Assembly (NCBI RefSeq): GCF_017744135.1
Contig: NZ_JAGHQU010000002.1
Coordinates: 248,001 to 312,000 of the forward strand
Length of the DNA: 64,000 nt
Source of the DNA: Endozoicomonas sp. G2_2
Lineage (GTDB): Bacteria > Pseudomonadota > Gammaproteobacteria > Nevskiales > Salinisphaeraceae
Direction: 5' to 3'
Below are positions 43,682-58,022 of this stretch, piece by piece. Below the pieces are notes generated by a model that was given only the letters and a program-made list of their open reading frames with translations, was not told where the DNA came from and made no database searches. Within the stretch, counting starts at the first letter, position 1; each line of letters begins with the position of its first letter. The position numbers and the translations under genes were made by a program.

Positions 43682-44299
43682 ATGACGCTACTCAAGAACA
43701 ACGAACGCCAGCAGGTCACCGACGCGATCGCCGCAGTGGAACGGCATACCGACGCCGAGCTGGTGACCGTGCTCGCGGAACGTGCCGACGATTACGCCTA
43801 TATTCCGCTGCTGTGGGCCGGGCTTATTTCACTTCTCATCCCCGGCGCGCTGCTGTTTTTCACCGCGGCGATCCCTGCGACCACGCTGTTGCTCGTACAG
43901 TGGAGTTTTTTCGTGGTCCTGGCGCTGGTCTTTCGATTGCCTGGTGTCACGACCCGATTGGTGCCGAAATCGGTACGCCATTGGCGGGCAGCCAATCTGG
44001 CACGCCGACAGTTTCTGGAACAGAACCTGCACCACACCCGAGATGCCACCGGGCTGCTGATCTTCGTCTCGGAAGCCGAACGCTATGTCGAGATCATTGC
44101 CGATCGGGGCATCTCGCAACATGTGCAGGACAGCGAATGGCAGGCGATCGTCGAAGCGTTCACCCGCCAGGTGCGCAGCGGCGATACGCTGGCCGGCTTT
44201 CTGGAATGCATCGACGCCTGCGGCGACAAACTGCATCGCGCGGTGCCCGCTACCCACGAACGCAACGAGCTGCCGAATCATCTGGTGATCCTCGCCTAG
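43682..44299 (+). CDS. Second TPM domain membrane protein
   Basis: The 205-residue protein begins with a TPM-like start (NNERQQVTDAIAAVERHTDAELVTVLA), is interrupted by two membrane helices (about residues 40-85) and resumes with ATGLLIFVSEAERYVEIIADRGI. This split arrangement matches the inner-membrane TPM partner usually encoded after lemA and ygcG. A GTG at 43667 overlapping the previous stop is an alternative start. The three genes form one operon. Confidence 0.88.
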   Translation: MTLLKNNERQQVTDAIAAVERHTDAELVTVLAERADDYAYIPLLWAGLISLLIPGALLFFTAAIPATTLLLVQWSFFVVLALVFRLPGVTTRLVPKSVRHWRAANLARRQFLEQNLHHTRDATGLLIFVSEAERYVEIIADRGISQHVQDSEWQAIVEAFTRQVRSGDTLAGFLECIDACGDKLHRAVPATHERNELPNHLVILA

Positions 44300-44392
44300 C
44301 GGTCGTCATGCCGTGTCGGCGTGGCGATGCAGCCCCCGCGCGACGAAATTGCTAGACTAGGCCGCTTTTCTGCGAGCAGTGCAGGGGGCGAT

Positions 44393-44887
44393 ATGGATAA
44401 CAACAAGCCGCTGGTCGGCGTGATCATGGGCAGCACCTCCGACTGGGATACCATGCAGGTCGCCCACGAGGTGCTCGACGAGTTCGAGGTGGCCCACGAG
44501 TGCCGTGTCGTATCGGCCCACCGCACGCCGGATGTCATGCGCGATTACGCGCATACGGCGGCCGAACGCGGTCTGGAAGTCATCATCGCCGGCGCGGGCG
44601 GCGCGGCCCATCTGCCCGGCATGGTGGCGGCCCAGACCGTGGTGCCGGTGCTGGGCGTGCCGGTCAAGAGTCGCGCCCTAAACGGTCTGGATTCGCTGCT
44701 GTCCATCGTGCAGATGCCGGGCGGGGTGCCCACCGCGACCTTCGCCATCGGCAATTCCGGCGCACGCAACGCCGCGCTTTTCGCGGTTTCGATGCTCGCC
44801 AACAGCCGCCCCGAACTGCGTGCCGCTCTGGCAGATTTTCGCCAGCGCCAGGCCGACAAGGTCCAGAACGACGAGTTGCCCCTATGA
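44393..44887 (+). CDS. purE: N5-carboxyaminoimidazole ribonucleotide mutase PurE
   Basis: The 164-residue class I PurE has [13 protein letters not shown], the VVSAHRTPD motif with the catalytic His, and the [14 protein letters not shown] loop. It converts N5-CAIR to CAIR in purine synthesis. AGGGGGC precedes the ATG at 44393. The stop overlaps the purK start by ATGA, so the pair is coupled. Confidence 0.97.
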   Translation: MDNNKPLVGVIMGSTSDWDTMQVAHEVLDEFEVAHECRVVSAHRTPDVMRDYAHTAAERGLEVIIAGAGGAAHLPGMVAAQTVVPVLGVPVKSRALNGLDSLLSIVQMPGGVPTATFAIGNSGARNAALFAVSMLANSRPELRAALADFRQRQADKVQNDELPL

Positions 44888-46035
44888 GTCGACCCATTCT
44901 TCCCGGTGCCACGGTCGGTGTGCTCGGCAGCGGCCAGCTGGGCCGCATGTTTGCCATTGCCGCCCGCCGCATGGGCTATCGCGTGCATACGTTTTCCCCC
45001 GGCGACGACACGCCGATGGGCCAGGTCGCCGATCGCGAGGCCGTGGGCGATTACAACGATCTCGACGCGGTTGCGGAGTTCGCCAGCCGCGTCGATGTGG
45101 TCACCTTCGAATTCGAGAACGTGCCGTTCGATGCCGCGCTTACGGCATCGGAACACGTGCCGGTACGTCCACGTGGCGAGGTGCTGCATACGGCCCAGCA
45201 TCGCCAGCGCGAGAAGGATTTTCTCGCCGGGGCGGGTTTCCCGACCGCGCCGTTCGAGCATGTGCCGGATTTTGCCACGCTTGAGAATGCACTGGCGCGT
45301 ATCGGCACGCCGGCCGTGCTCAAGACGGCCGGCTTCGGCTACGACGGCAAGGGTCAGGCCGTCATTCACGATAGCGGCGAGGCCGAGGCCGCGTGGCAGG
45401 CGATCGGCGCGGGCGAGGCCGTGCTCGAGGGCTTCGTGGATTTCGAGCGGGAGATTTCGGTCGTGGCGGCGCGCGGCTGTGACGGCGAGTTCGCGCATTA
45501 CGGTGTGACCGAAAACCGGCATCGCGATCATATTCTCGACGTGTCCATCCCCGACCCGGATATCGATCCGCGGATCGCCGAGCAGGCGGTCGAGATCGCG
45601 CAGGGCGTGCTCGAGGCGCTCGATGTCGTGGGCGTGCTCTGTGTCGAGTTCTTTCTGAAGACCGACGGCAGCCTCGTGATCAACGAGCTGGCGCCGCGGC
45701 CGCACAACTCCGGCCATTTCAGCTTCGATGCCTGTGTGACCAGCCAGTTCGAACAACAGCTGCGTGCCGTGTGCGCATTGCCGCTGGGGGACACCCGCCG
45801 CCTGCGCCCCTCGGCCATGGTGAACCTGCTGGGCGATCTCTGGGCCGACGGCATGCCCGACTGGCGTGCGGCGCTGGCCGACCCGGCGCTCAAGCTCCAT
45901 CTCTACGGCAAGGCGGCGGCCCGCCCGGGCCGCAAGATGGGTCACATGACGGCGTTCGGCGACGATGGCGAAGACGCGGCGCGCCATGCGATCGCCGCCC
46001 GGGACGTGCTGGTCGCAGGGCGCGGTCGGACGTAG
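44884..46035 (+). CDS. purK: N5-carboxyaminoimidazole ribonucleotide synthase PurK
   Basis: The 383-residue ATP-grasp enzyme begins [21 protein letters not shown] and contains [25 protein letters not shown] and [14 protein letters not shown], the phosphate and Mg-ATP binding segments. It makes N5-CAIR from AIR, bicarbonate and ATP, the substrate of PurE encoded just upstream. The start overlaps the purE stop. It is convergent with the next gene; a short GC-rich inverted repeat lies between but has no T-run. Confidence 0.97.
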   Translation: MSRPILPGATVGVLGSGQLGRMFAIAARRMGYRVHTFSPGDDTPMGQVADREAVGDYNDLDAVAEFASRVDVVTFEFENVPFDAALTASEHVPVRPRGEVLHTAQHRQREKDFLAGAGFPTAPFEHVPDFATLENALARIGTPAVLKTAGFGYDGKGQAVIHDSGEAEAAWQAIGAGEAVLEGFVDFEREISVVAARGCDGEFAHYGVTENRHRDHILDVSIPDPDIDPRIAEQAVEIAQGVLEALDVVGVLCVEFFLKTDGSLVINELAPRPHNSGHFSFDACVTSQFEQQLRAVCALPLGDTRRLRPSAMVNLLGDLWADGMPDWRAALADPALKLHLYGKAAARPGRKMGHMTAFGDDGEDAARHAIAARDVLVAGRGRT

Positions 46036-46124
46036 AAAACGGCCGCCGCCCTCAAGGCGGCGACCGGCGGATTGCCGGGCATGGCCCGGCGCCTCTCACA
46101 CGCGTTTCAGCGCCCCGGGGGGCT

Positions 46125-49064
46125 TCAGCGCAGGGCGCCGAACACGCCGGTGCCGCTCGCACAGCTGCTGTCGGGGTAATCGCTGTCGACCACCTCGTCG
46201 ATCCATTGCTGTAGCAGCGCGAGCGCTTCGTCGTGAACGATGCTGCGCGCGATCGGCGGCATGCGCGCTTCCACGTCGTTCGACCCCATGCGAAACGGCA
46301 TGATCGAATCGGCGCTGCTGCCGGGCTGTATGTCGTGCGGTCGGCCGCCCGAACCGGCGCCCGCGGCGGTCGGTGTCTTGCAGATACCGTAGGACGAGTT
46401 CACCTCGCGGAAGTAATCCAGGTACAGGCCGGTATTCGATGCCGCGCCGCCTTCGTTGTGACAGTGCGCGCAATTGACTTCGAGATAGCCGCGAATACGC
46501 AGCTCGAGGTCGGCATCCGAGCCGGCGGTCTCGCCACCGTCGCCGGGGACTTCGAAGTAGGGGATGCGTTCCACGTTCGTGGCGATCATGGTGTTCGCAT
46601 CGACACCCAGATCGGCCGGCGCGCCGCTGAGCAGGTTGCGATCCACCCAGTAGGCGATCTGGTTCTGCATGCCCGCGCCGTCGTAGGCGTAGGGCTTGTT
46701 CAGGTTCCGGGGTTTGGGCCCGATCGGCGCCGCGCCTGCCGGGCGATGGGTATTGCCGTGGCAGGTGACGCACTGGGCGGCGTTCGGAATGTTGTAGCTT
46801 TCGGTGCTGCCCTGATGCAGGTTGCCGCTGTGGGCATCGGTGTAGTTCCAGGCGACGGCGGCCGTGCCGCCGCCTTTGGATAGCGTCGCGACACGTGTCG
46901 CGGCGTCATCGTTTTCCCAGATGTAGGGGAGCCCCACCCATTTCACCGTGCCGTCGTCGTCTTCACGCTTGATGAGCAGGCGGGTCTCGACGTGATCGAT
47001 GGTGCCGTTGCCTTCGTCCGGAAACGAGAATGTCTTCGCGATCACCGTGCCCACGGGGAAGTCGTAGGTTGCATTCACGTCCTCGCTGCCGTCGTGATAC
47101 ACGGCTGCCTCGCCGGGCGGCATGAACACGAAGCGATATTTTCTCGCGTAGTCGGAGAACAGCCGGGTGTTCAGGTCGTAGGGAATGCCTCCGTTGCTGT
47201 TTTCACTGGGGTCTTCGGGATCGTCGAACAGGTGATAGCTCGCCAGATCCGGGCAGTCGACCGCTGCCAGCGCCTCCCAGTTGATTGCGCCGGCCGTGTC
47301 GCGGCTACACAGTGCGGCAATCTGTTCGTCGGTCGGCCGATCGCTGCCACCTTCAGGCAGCGTATAGGTTTCCAGCTCGACCGCGGGCATGCTCGCCAGC
47401 GTGGCGCCGTACTGTGCCTGACACTGATGCGGCGACACATCGGTATCCGCGGGGAACTCGGGGATGCCGCTGATCAGGCCGGGCAAGAAATCCGGGTCGG
47501 CCAGTTGGGCAGGGTCGGTAATTGCGCCGATCAGGGTGTCCAGCCCGCGCAAGCCGTGGAAGTTGGCGAAATCCGGGGCAAGCGGGCTGCCGGCGTGGGT
47601 GTTGTTTTCGATACAGATCCACATCGAGGGCTTCTTGCGTTCGTCGCTGCTGTCGAACTTGTAGGCGTTGTAGCGATCCTTGACGCTATTGCCTTCCACG
47701 TCGCCGCAATCCTGCGGCTTTACATCGGTACCTTCGAACAGGGGCTTGCCGCGTGCGTTGGCAGGCACGTCGGGTTGCGGGCATTCGTTCGGCGCGTCGT
47801 AGAGCCCGTCCCAGAGGATATCCGCGCCCTGGCCGCCGTTCTTGAGGCCGATCAGCGTGGGCAGCGCGCTGGAAATATCGCCGCTCGCCAGCGCTTCGGG
47901 ATCAGGCGGTGGGAGCATGTAACCGGAATTTTCGAAGCTGTTGTCGTGAATCGACAGCGCCTCGGTATAGACATCCTGACGCAGATCGCCGTCATCGCCG
48001 ATCAGTTCATAGCTGGTGATGATGATGGCCGCGGTCTTGTGATCCTCGAAGCGGTTGTTATCGACCTCGACCTGGTCATAGGCCAGCGTGATAAGGCCGC
48101 TGCCGGAGGGCACCTGGGAGACGATGCCGCCCGCCGCGAAGTTCTCGAAGTTGTTGTTGCGCGCCACGTTGTCGTGCATGTGTGCCTGATAGCCGTACTG
48201 GGTGAGGTATGGCAGGTCGTAGATGATGTAGCCGACCGTGTTGCACTCGGCGACGTTATCGAACATTTCGGCGCGCTGCGTGTTCTCGAACTCGTAGCCG
48301 GCCACGTTGTAGAGCGCCCGGCTGTTCTTGATGATCACGTCATCGGTCTGGCCGACATAAATGCCGGCATCGGAGGCGCCCAGGGATTCCACGTTGTCCA
48401 GCAGCACGTTTGATGCCTGTACGGGGTAGATGCCGTAGCGGCCATTGCCGGAATCGGGCTGATAGGGGGCCGGGTTGATTTCGCTGATCGGTTCGGCGGG
48501 GCACTCGTAGTGGATCGCGCTCTGGTAGTTGTCTGCGGTCACCGGCCGGTCGGTACTCGACCACATGGTGCGGACGTTGCGATAGGTGACGATATCCGAA
48601 CTCTTGATCTTGATGCCGTCGCCCGGGGTATCGGTCACCGTCAGGTCGGAGACCACGACACCTCGCACATTGCTGATGAGCAGGCCCTCGGCCGTATCGC
48701 TGTTTTCGAACGACAGCACGGTCTCGTCGCGGCCGCAGCCGCTCACGGTGACGCCCTCGGTATCCTGCATCACCAGGCCGGTGCTGAACTCGAAAAAGCC
48801 GCAACCGAACTCGATACGGTCCCCCGGTGCGGCTTCGAAGAACGCCGCGACCGCGTCGGCGGTGGCGTTTTCGCCGGGCGAGATCCGGAACACGCGCGGC
48901 GCCGGCGTCTTGCCTGCGCCATCGCTGTTGTCTGTTTCGCCGGGGATCGCGGTGCCCGAACCGATGTCGACGCGCGCATCGTCATCGCAGGCGGCCAACA
49001 GCCCGATGGATGCCAACATTGCGATACCGATTATCCAACGATTGACGCGTACTCGCTTATCCAT
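46125..49064 (-). CDS. Fused parallel beta-helix / SO2930-type diheme cytochrome c lipoprotein
   Basis: The product of about 979 residues begins with a lipoprotein signal (lipobox LLAAC near residue 26). Residues about 50-400 form a right-handed beta-helix with repeats such as VTVSGCGRDETVLSF, GIKIKSSDIVTYRNV and GIYVGQTDDVIIKNS. The C-terminal half has two heme c sites, CVTCH near residue 764 and CAHCH near 865, and the long Cys-containing domain typical of SO2930-type cytochromes. These two families are usually separate, adjacent genes, so a fusion is notable. I start at 49064 because that ATG begins the signal; a longer frame adds 24 unlikely residues. It is probably outer-membrane or periplasm-facing. 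Function unknown. Confidence 0.88.
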   Translation of the reverse strand: MDKRVRVNRWIIGIAMLASIGLLAACDDDARVDIGSGTAIPGETDNSDGAGKTPAPRVFRISPGENATADAVAAFFEAAPGDRIEFGCGFFEFSTGLVMQDTEGVTVSGCGRDETVLSFENSDTAEGLLISNVRGVVVSDLTVTDTPGDGIKIKSSDIVTYRNVRTMWSSTDRPVTADNYQSAIHYECPAEPISEINPAPYQPDSGNGRYGIYPVQASNVLLDNVESLGASDAGIYVGQTDDVIIKNSRALYNVAGYEFENTQRAEMFDNVAECNTVGYIIYDLPYLTQYGYQAHMHDNVARNNNFENFAAGGIVSQVPSGSGLITLAYDQVEVDNNRFEDHKTAAIIITSYELIGDDGDLRQDVYTEALSIHDNSFENSGYMLPPPDPEALASGDISSALPTLIGLKNGGQGADILWDGLYDAPNECPQPDVPANARGKPLFEGTDVKPQDCGDVEGNSVKDRYNAYKFDSSDERKKPSMWICIENNTHAGSPLAPDFANFHGLRGLDTLIGAITDPAQLADPDFLPGLISGIPEFPADTDVSPHQCQAQYGATLASMPAVELETYTLPEGGSDRPTDEQIAALCSRDTAGAINWEALAAVDCPDLASYHLFDDPEDPSENSNGGIPYDLNTRLFSDYARKYRFVFMPPGEAAVYHDGSEDVNATYDFPVGTVIAKTFSFPDEGNGTIDHVETRLLIKREDDDGTVKWVGLPYIWENDDAATRVATLSKGGGTAAVAWNYTDAHSGNLHQGSTESYNIPNAAQCVTCHGNTHRPAGAAPIGPKPRNLNKPYAYDGAGMQNQIAYWVDRNLLSGAPADLGVDANTMIATNVERIPYFEVPGDGGETAGSDADLELRIRGYLEVNCAHCHNEGGAASNTGLYLDYFREVNSSYGICKTPTAAGAGSGGRPHDIQPGSSADSIMPFRMGSNDVEARMPPIARSIVHDEALALLQQWIDEVVDSDYPDSSCASGTGVFGALR

Positions 49065-49250
49065 CGATAACCCCCAGGGCGCGATACGGTGCAACATGCA
49101 TCGCGCGATTGCCCATGCGCTTGTCTTTTCATTCATAGACCAGCGCTCGCCTGCCGTATAGAGCTGGCGCAGGTAAATTTCTACCGCGCCGGGAAATCGC
49201 GGATTACCGATGGGTTTGCGGTGTCCGCCCAGGCCGCGGACCGGGCGACG

Positions 49251-50198
49251 CTAGGCCGAGCGATGGACCAGGCGGACCAGCGAACTGCGATTGGTCACGC
49301 CCAGCTGTCGGTAGACGCGGTAGAGCCGGTTGGAGACGGTCGATGGGGCCAGTTCGAGCTCGCGGCCGATGTCCTTGAAGGTCATCCCGCGGCACACGCC
49401 GGCCACGATTTCCTGATCGCGACCGCGCAGACAGTCGATCGGGCCTTCGCGACGGATTCGCACGCAGAACAGATCGCCCAGCGCTTCGACCTCGATACAT
49501 AGACCATGGGTGACCCGGGTCTCGCCGGGTGCGGGTAGAGTGAACGGCAATCGCTCGTACGACCACGATTCGAACCGGTCTTCGATCAAGTCCACGAACG
49601 ACGGCTGGGCCTGGTAGAGCAGGCCGTGGTCGTCACAGACCGCGGCATGAACCGCAGGCGACTGCGGCCGCGCGCCGGTGGCCATATGCAGAAAGAACGC
49701 GTGGCCGGCAGCGGCCACCAGATGATAGGCCGCGCGTTCGAACAGGCACCGTTCGTCTTCGGTGAAGGGGCGGTCGGCGTCGAAACGGTACAGGCTGAGC
49801 AGCGTGTAGAGATGGCTGCGCCGGTCGTAGGCCAGATAGCTCACTATACGTTCGATACCGTAGCGCGAAAAACAGCGGCGATAGACCGGACTTTGCAGGA
49901 AAGCGGAGTCGCCGATCACCGAACGCATGTCGACCGCCTGCCCGACGTTGTCGAGCAAGGCCGGCAGAATGGGGTTGATGCCCTGCGTTCTTTCGAGCGC
50001 CTGCGGGTAGCCTGCCTCGACGCCGAGCGTCACCACACTGTGAAACACGTTCGACGTGTAGTTGCCGGACCCCCAGAGCGCGCCGTCGAAATCGACGAGA
50101 TCGCCGAGGGCGCGCAAGGCCGTCTCGCGAAACGTATCCGTACTGCCGTTTTCAACCGAGTGGTAGAGATTGGCGATGAAAATATCGACGCGATCCAT
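49251..50198 (-). CDS. LuxR-type transcriptional regulator
   Basis: The 315-residue protein has a C-terminal LuxR/GerE helix-turn-helix (about 250-312) with GRDQEIVAGVCRGMTFKDIGRELELAPSTVSNRLYRVYRQLGV, and an N-terminal region of about 240 residues that may be a GAF- or PAS-like sensor. No phosphoacceptor pocket is visible. It lies upstream of, and in the same orientation as, the beta-helix/cytochrome gene, which it may control. GGGGGAT precedes the start. Confidence 0.86.
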   Translation of the reverse strand: MDRVDIFIANLYHSVENGSTDTFRETALRALGDLVDFDGALWGSGNYTSNVFHSVVTLGVEAGYPQALERTQGINPILPALLDNVGQAVDMRSVIGDSAFLQSPVYRRCFSRYGIERIVSYLAYDRRSHLYTLLSLYRFDADRPFTEDERCLFERAAYHLVAAAGHAFFLHMATGARPQSPAVHAAVCDDHGLLYQAQPSFVDLIEDRFESWSYERLPFTLPAPGETRVTHGLCIEVEALGDLFCVRIRREGPIDCLRGRDQEIVAGVCRGMTFKDIGRELELAPSTVSNRLYRVYRQLGVTNRSSLVRLVHRSA

Positions 50199-50395
50199 TC
50201 ATCCCCCGTGTTGAGCCGACTGAGCCGGCCTGTTGTTTTTCTGGATGGGACGCGTCGAGTATTAGCCCGATTCATCAACGGTGTAAAACCGGGTTCGGAT
50301 CACCGTGCGGCATGCCGAGAATAGGAAAATCGGCATTTTCAAATATCTTCAGCGGCTTGCGGTTTTTCGTCGTTCGCTTGGGCCGGGTTGGCGCG

Positions 50396-51277
50396 TTAAC
50401 GGTATTTGTCGTTCAGCGCCCACAGCCGCGCGGCGGTATCCACGTCGGGTATGCCGTCGTAGCGTGCCGGACGAAAATGCATCTGGAACGAGATCAGGAC
50501 CGAACGTGTGCGTTGATCCAGTTCACCGGTGACCGGCAACTGATAGCCATAGCGGGCCAGAGCGGACTGAATGGCCGCAATGCTCGGCATGTCGCGAAAG
50601 AAGCGTTGCCGATAGGCCTCCACGGTGGGCGCATCCGGCCAGGCGCCGATGCCGTGCCGGTAGAGCAGTTCCCAGGGGAAGGCCGGGCCCGGGTCGACCT
50701 TGCGCCCCGGCGCGATGTCCGAGTGGCCGACGACGTTGACGGGCTGGATGTCGTAGCGGTGGATGATGTCGCGCGCCAGCGTGATCACCGCCTCGATCTG
50801 GTCGCCGCCGAAGCCCTGCCAGGCCGGGCCGCTGGCGGTGTCGATGGGGCCCATGTTCACGATCTCGATGCCGATCGAACTGTCGTTGAGATGGGTTCGA
50901 TCGGCCCAGGCGCTGGTGCCGGCGTGCCAGGCACGTTCGTGCTCTGCGACCAGTTGATAGACGATGGGGGCGCCGCCGTGTTCGGGAGGATGATCGCCCA
51001 CCAGATAATGTGAGCTCACCGAAGCGCCGGTCAGCACCTTGAGCGCGCGGGGTTCGTCGCCGCCGGTGTAGTGCATGACCAGAAAGCGCACGCGCTGGTT
51101 GTAGGCGCGTGCACTCTCGGCCTGATCGGCCCAGTAACCGCTGCGCTGTTTGAGGTTCGCCGGCGTGCAGGCGGTGATCGCCCATGCCACGAGAACACAC
51201 ACGCTTAAACGGGCGATACGCCCGACGGCGTCACTGTCGAGCCGCGGTATCCGGTTAGAGAATTCAGGCTTCGCCAT
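50396..51277 (-). CDS. amiD: N-acetylmuramoyl-L-alanine amidase, AmiD-like lipoprotein
   Basis: The 293-residue protein has a lipoprotein-type signal with ITAC near residue 37 and an amidase_2 (PGRP/AmpD) domain. The zinc ligands are the His in VMHYTGG, the His in VVGHSDIAPGRKVDPG and the Asp of that segment. A C-terminal peptidoglycan-binding domain (about 225-290) has IQSALARYGYQLPVTGELD. It cleaves the amide bond between MurNAc and the peptide stem, in the outer-membrane recycling route. The ATG at 51277 overlaps the thioesterase stop by 14 bases. Confidence 0.92.
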   Translation of the reverse strand: MAKPEFSNRIPRLDSDAVGRIARLSVCVLVAWAITACTPANLKQRSGYWADQAESARAYNQRVRFLVMHYTGGDEPRALKVLTGASVSSHYLVGDHPPEHGGAPIVYQLVAEHERAWHAGTSAWADRTHLNDSSIGIEIVNMGPIDTASGPAWQGFGGDQIEAVITLARDIIHRYDIQPVNVVGHSDIAPGRKVDPGPAFPWELLYRHGIGAWPDAPTVEAYRQRFFRDMPSIAAIQSALARYGYQLPVTGELDQRTRSVLISFQMHFRPARYDGIPDVDTAARLWALNDKYR

Positions 51278-51662
51278 CGGCAAATCGATCCTTGATGTAG
51301 GTGACTTCGGTCTTGCCATGGGGCTTGGGCTTGCCGTCTGCGCCCATGCAGACGAACACGAGTTCGTCGATGGTGAGGATGCTCTTGCGGCTGATCTTGT
51401 TACGCACTTCGCAGCACATGGTCAGCGACGTTGTGCCGAAACGCACGGCCGCGATGCCCAGTTCGATGATGTCGCCCTGGCGCGCGCTGGACACGAAATT
51501 GATTTCGGAGATGTACTTGGTGACGATGTGTTCGTGGTCGAGCTGGATGATCGCGTAGATCGCGGCTTCCTCGTCGATCCAGCGCAGCAGGCTGCCACCG
51601 AAGAGGGTGCCGTTGGGATTGAGATCCTCGGGCTTGATCCATTTGCGTGTATGAAAATTCAT
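51264..51662 (-). CDS. Hotdog-fold acyl-CoA thioesterase (YciA-like)
   Basis: The 132-residue protein has the PaaI/YciA opening DLNPNGTLFGGSLLRWIDEEAAI, the acyl-CoA thioesterase motif, and INFVSSARQGDIIELGI. It hydrolyses acyl-CoAs in the cytoplasm. GAGGAT precedes the ATG at 51662; longer reading frames lack family sequence. It is coupled to amiD and divergent from hrpA. Confidence 0.9.
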   Translation of the reverse strand: MNFHTRKWIKPEDLNPNGTLFGGSLLRWIDEEAAIYAIIQLDHEHIVTKYISEINFVSSARQGDIIELGIAAVRFGTTSLTMCCEVRNKISRKSILTIDELVFVCMGADGKPKPHGKTEVTYIKDRFADGEA

Positions 51663-51808
51663 GGCCGATCCTCGCTCGCGGCGTAGCCGCAAAGCCACGC
51701 AGGCTACCCGAAGCGCCGCGCGTCGGCCATGTGTGAATCGAAACCGCGTGGGTGCCCGTTCGGCGTGATCGTCGCCGGTTGTCCACGCGCCATTGTTCAG
51801 GAATACCG

Positions 51809-55717
<3,909 letters not shown>

Positions 55718-55831
55718 AGTGGCGTTAGCGAATAGCGAGCGCCAATCAGTTTAGGCACATGGCGAGTAAAGCTTTGCGCTGTTGGGATTTCACATGATGG
55801 CTTAATCGCGGGCCGTGCAGTGCGGCATCAG

Positions 55832-57892
<2,061 letters not shown>

Positions 57893-58022
57893 TTATATCC
57901 AACCTGACGCGGTAACCGGGATCACCGTTTGCGCTCGCGGATTAACGCGGTTTCCGCGTCAACGCCAGCGATTGTTCACGGGTAGCGGCTGTGTCAGTGT
58001 CCGCTATGGAGGAGAGTGCGGC

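Noticed and set aside
46036-46124. GC-rich inverted repeat after purK as an intrinsic terminator
   Set aside because: GCCGCC-GGCGGC forms a short stem, but no T-run follows on either strand.
46992-48413. A 473-codon plus-strand frame across the cytochrome fusion
   Set aside because: It is a mirror of the Asp/Gly-rich coding strand with no start signal.
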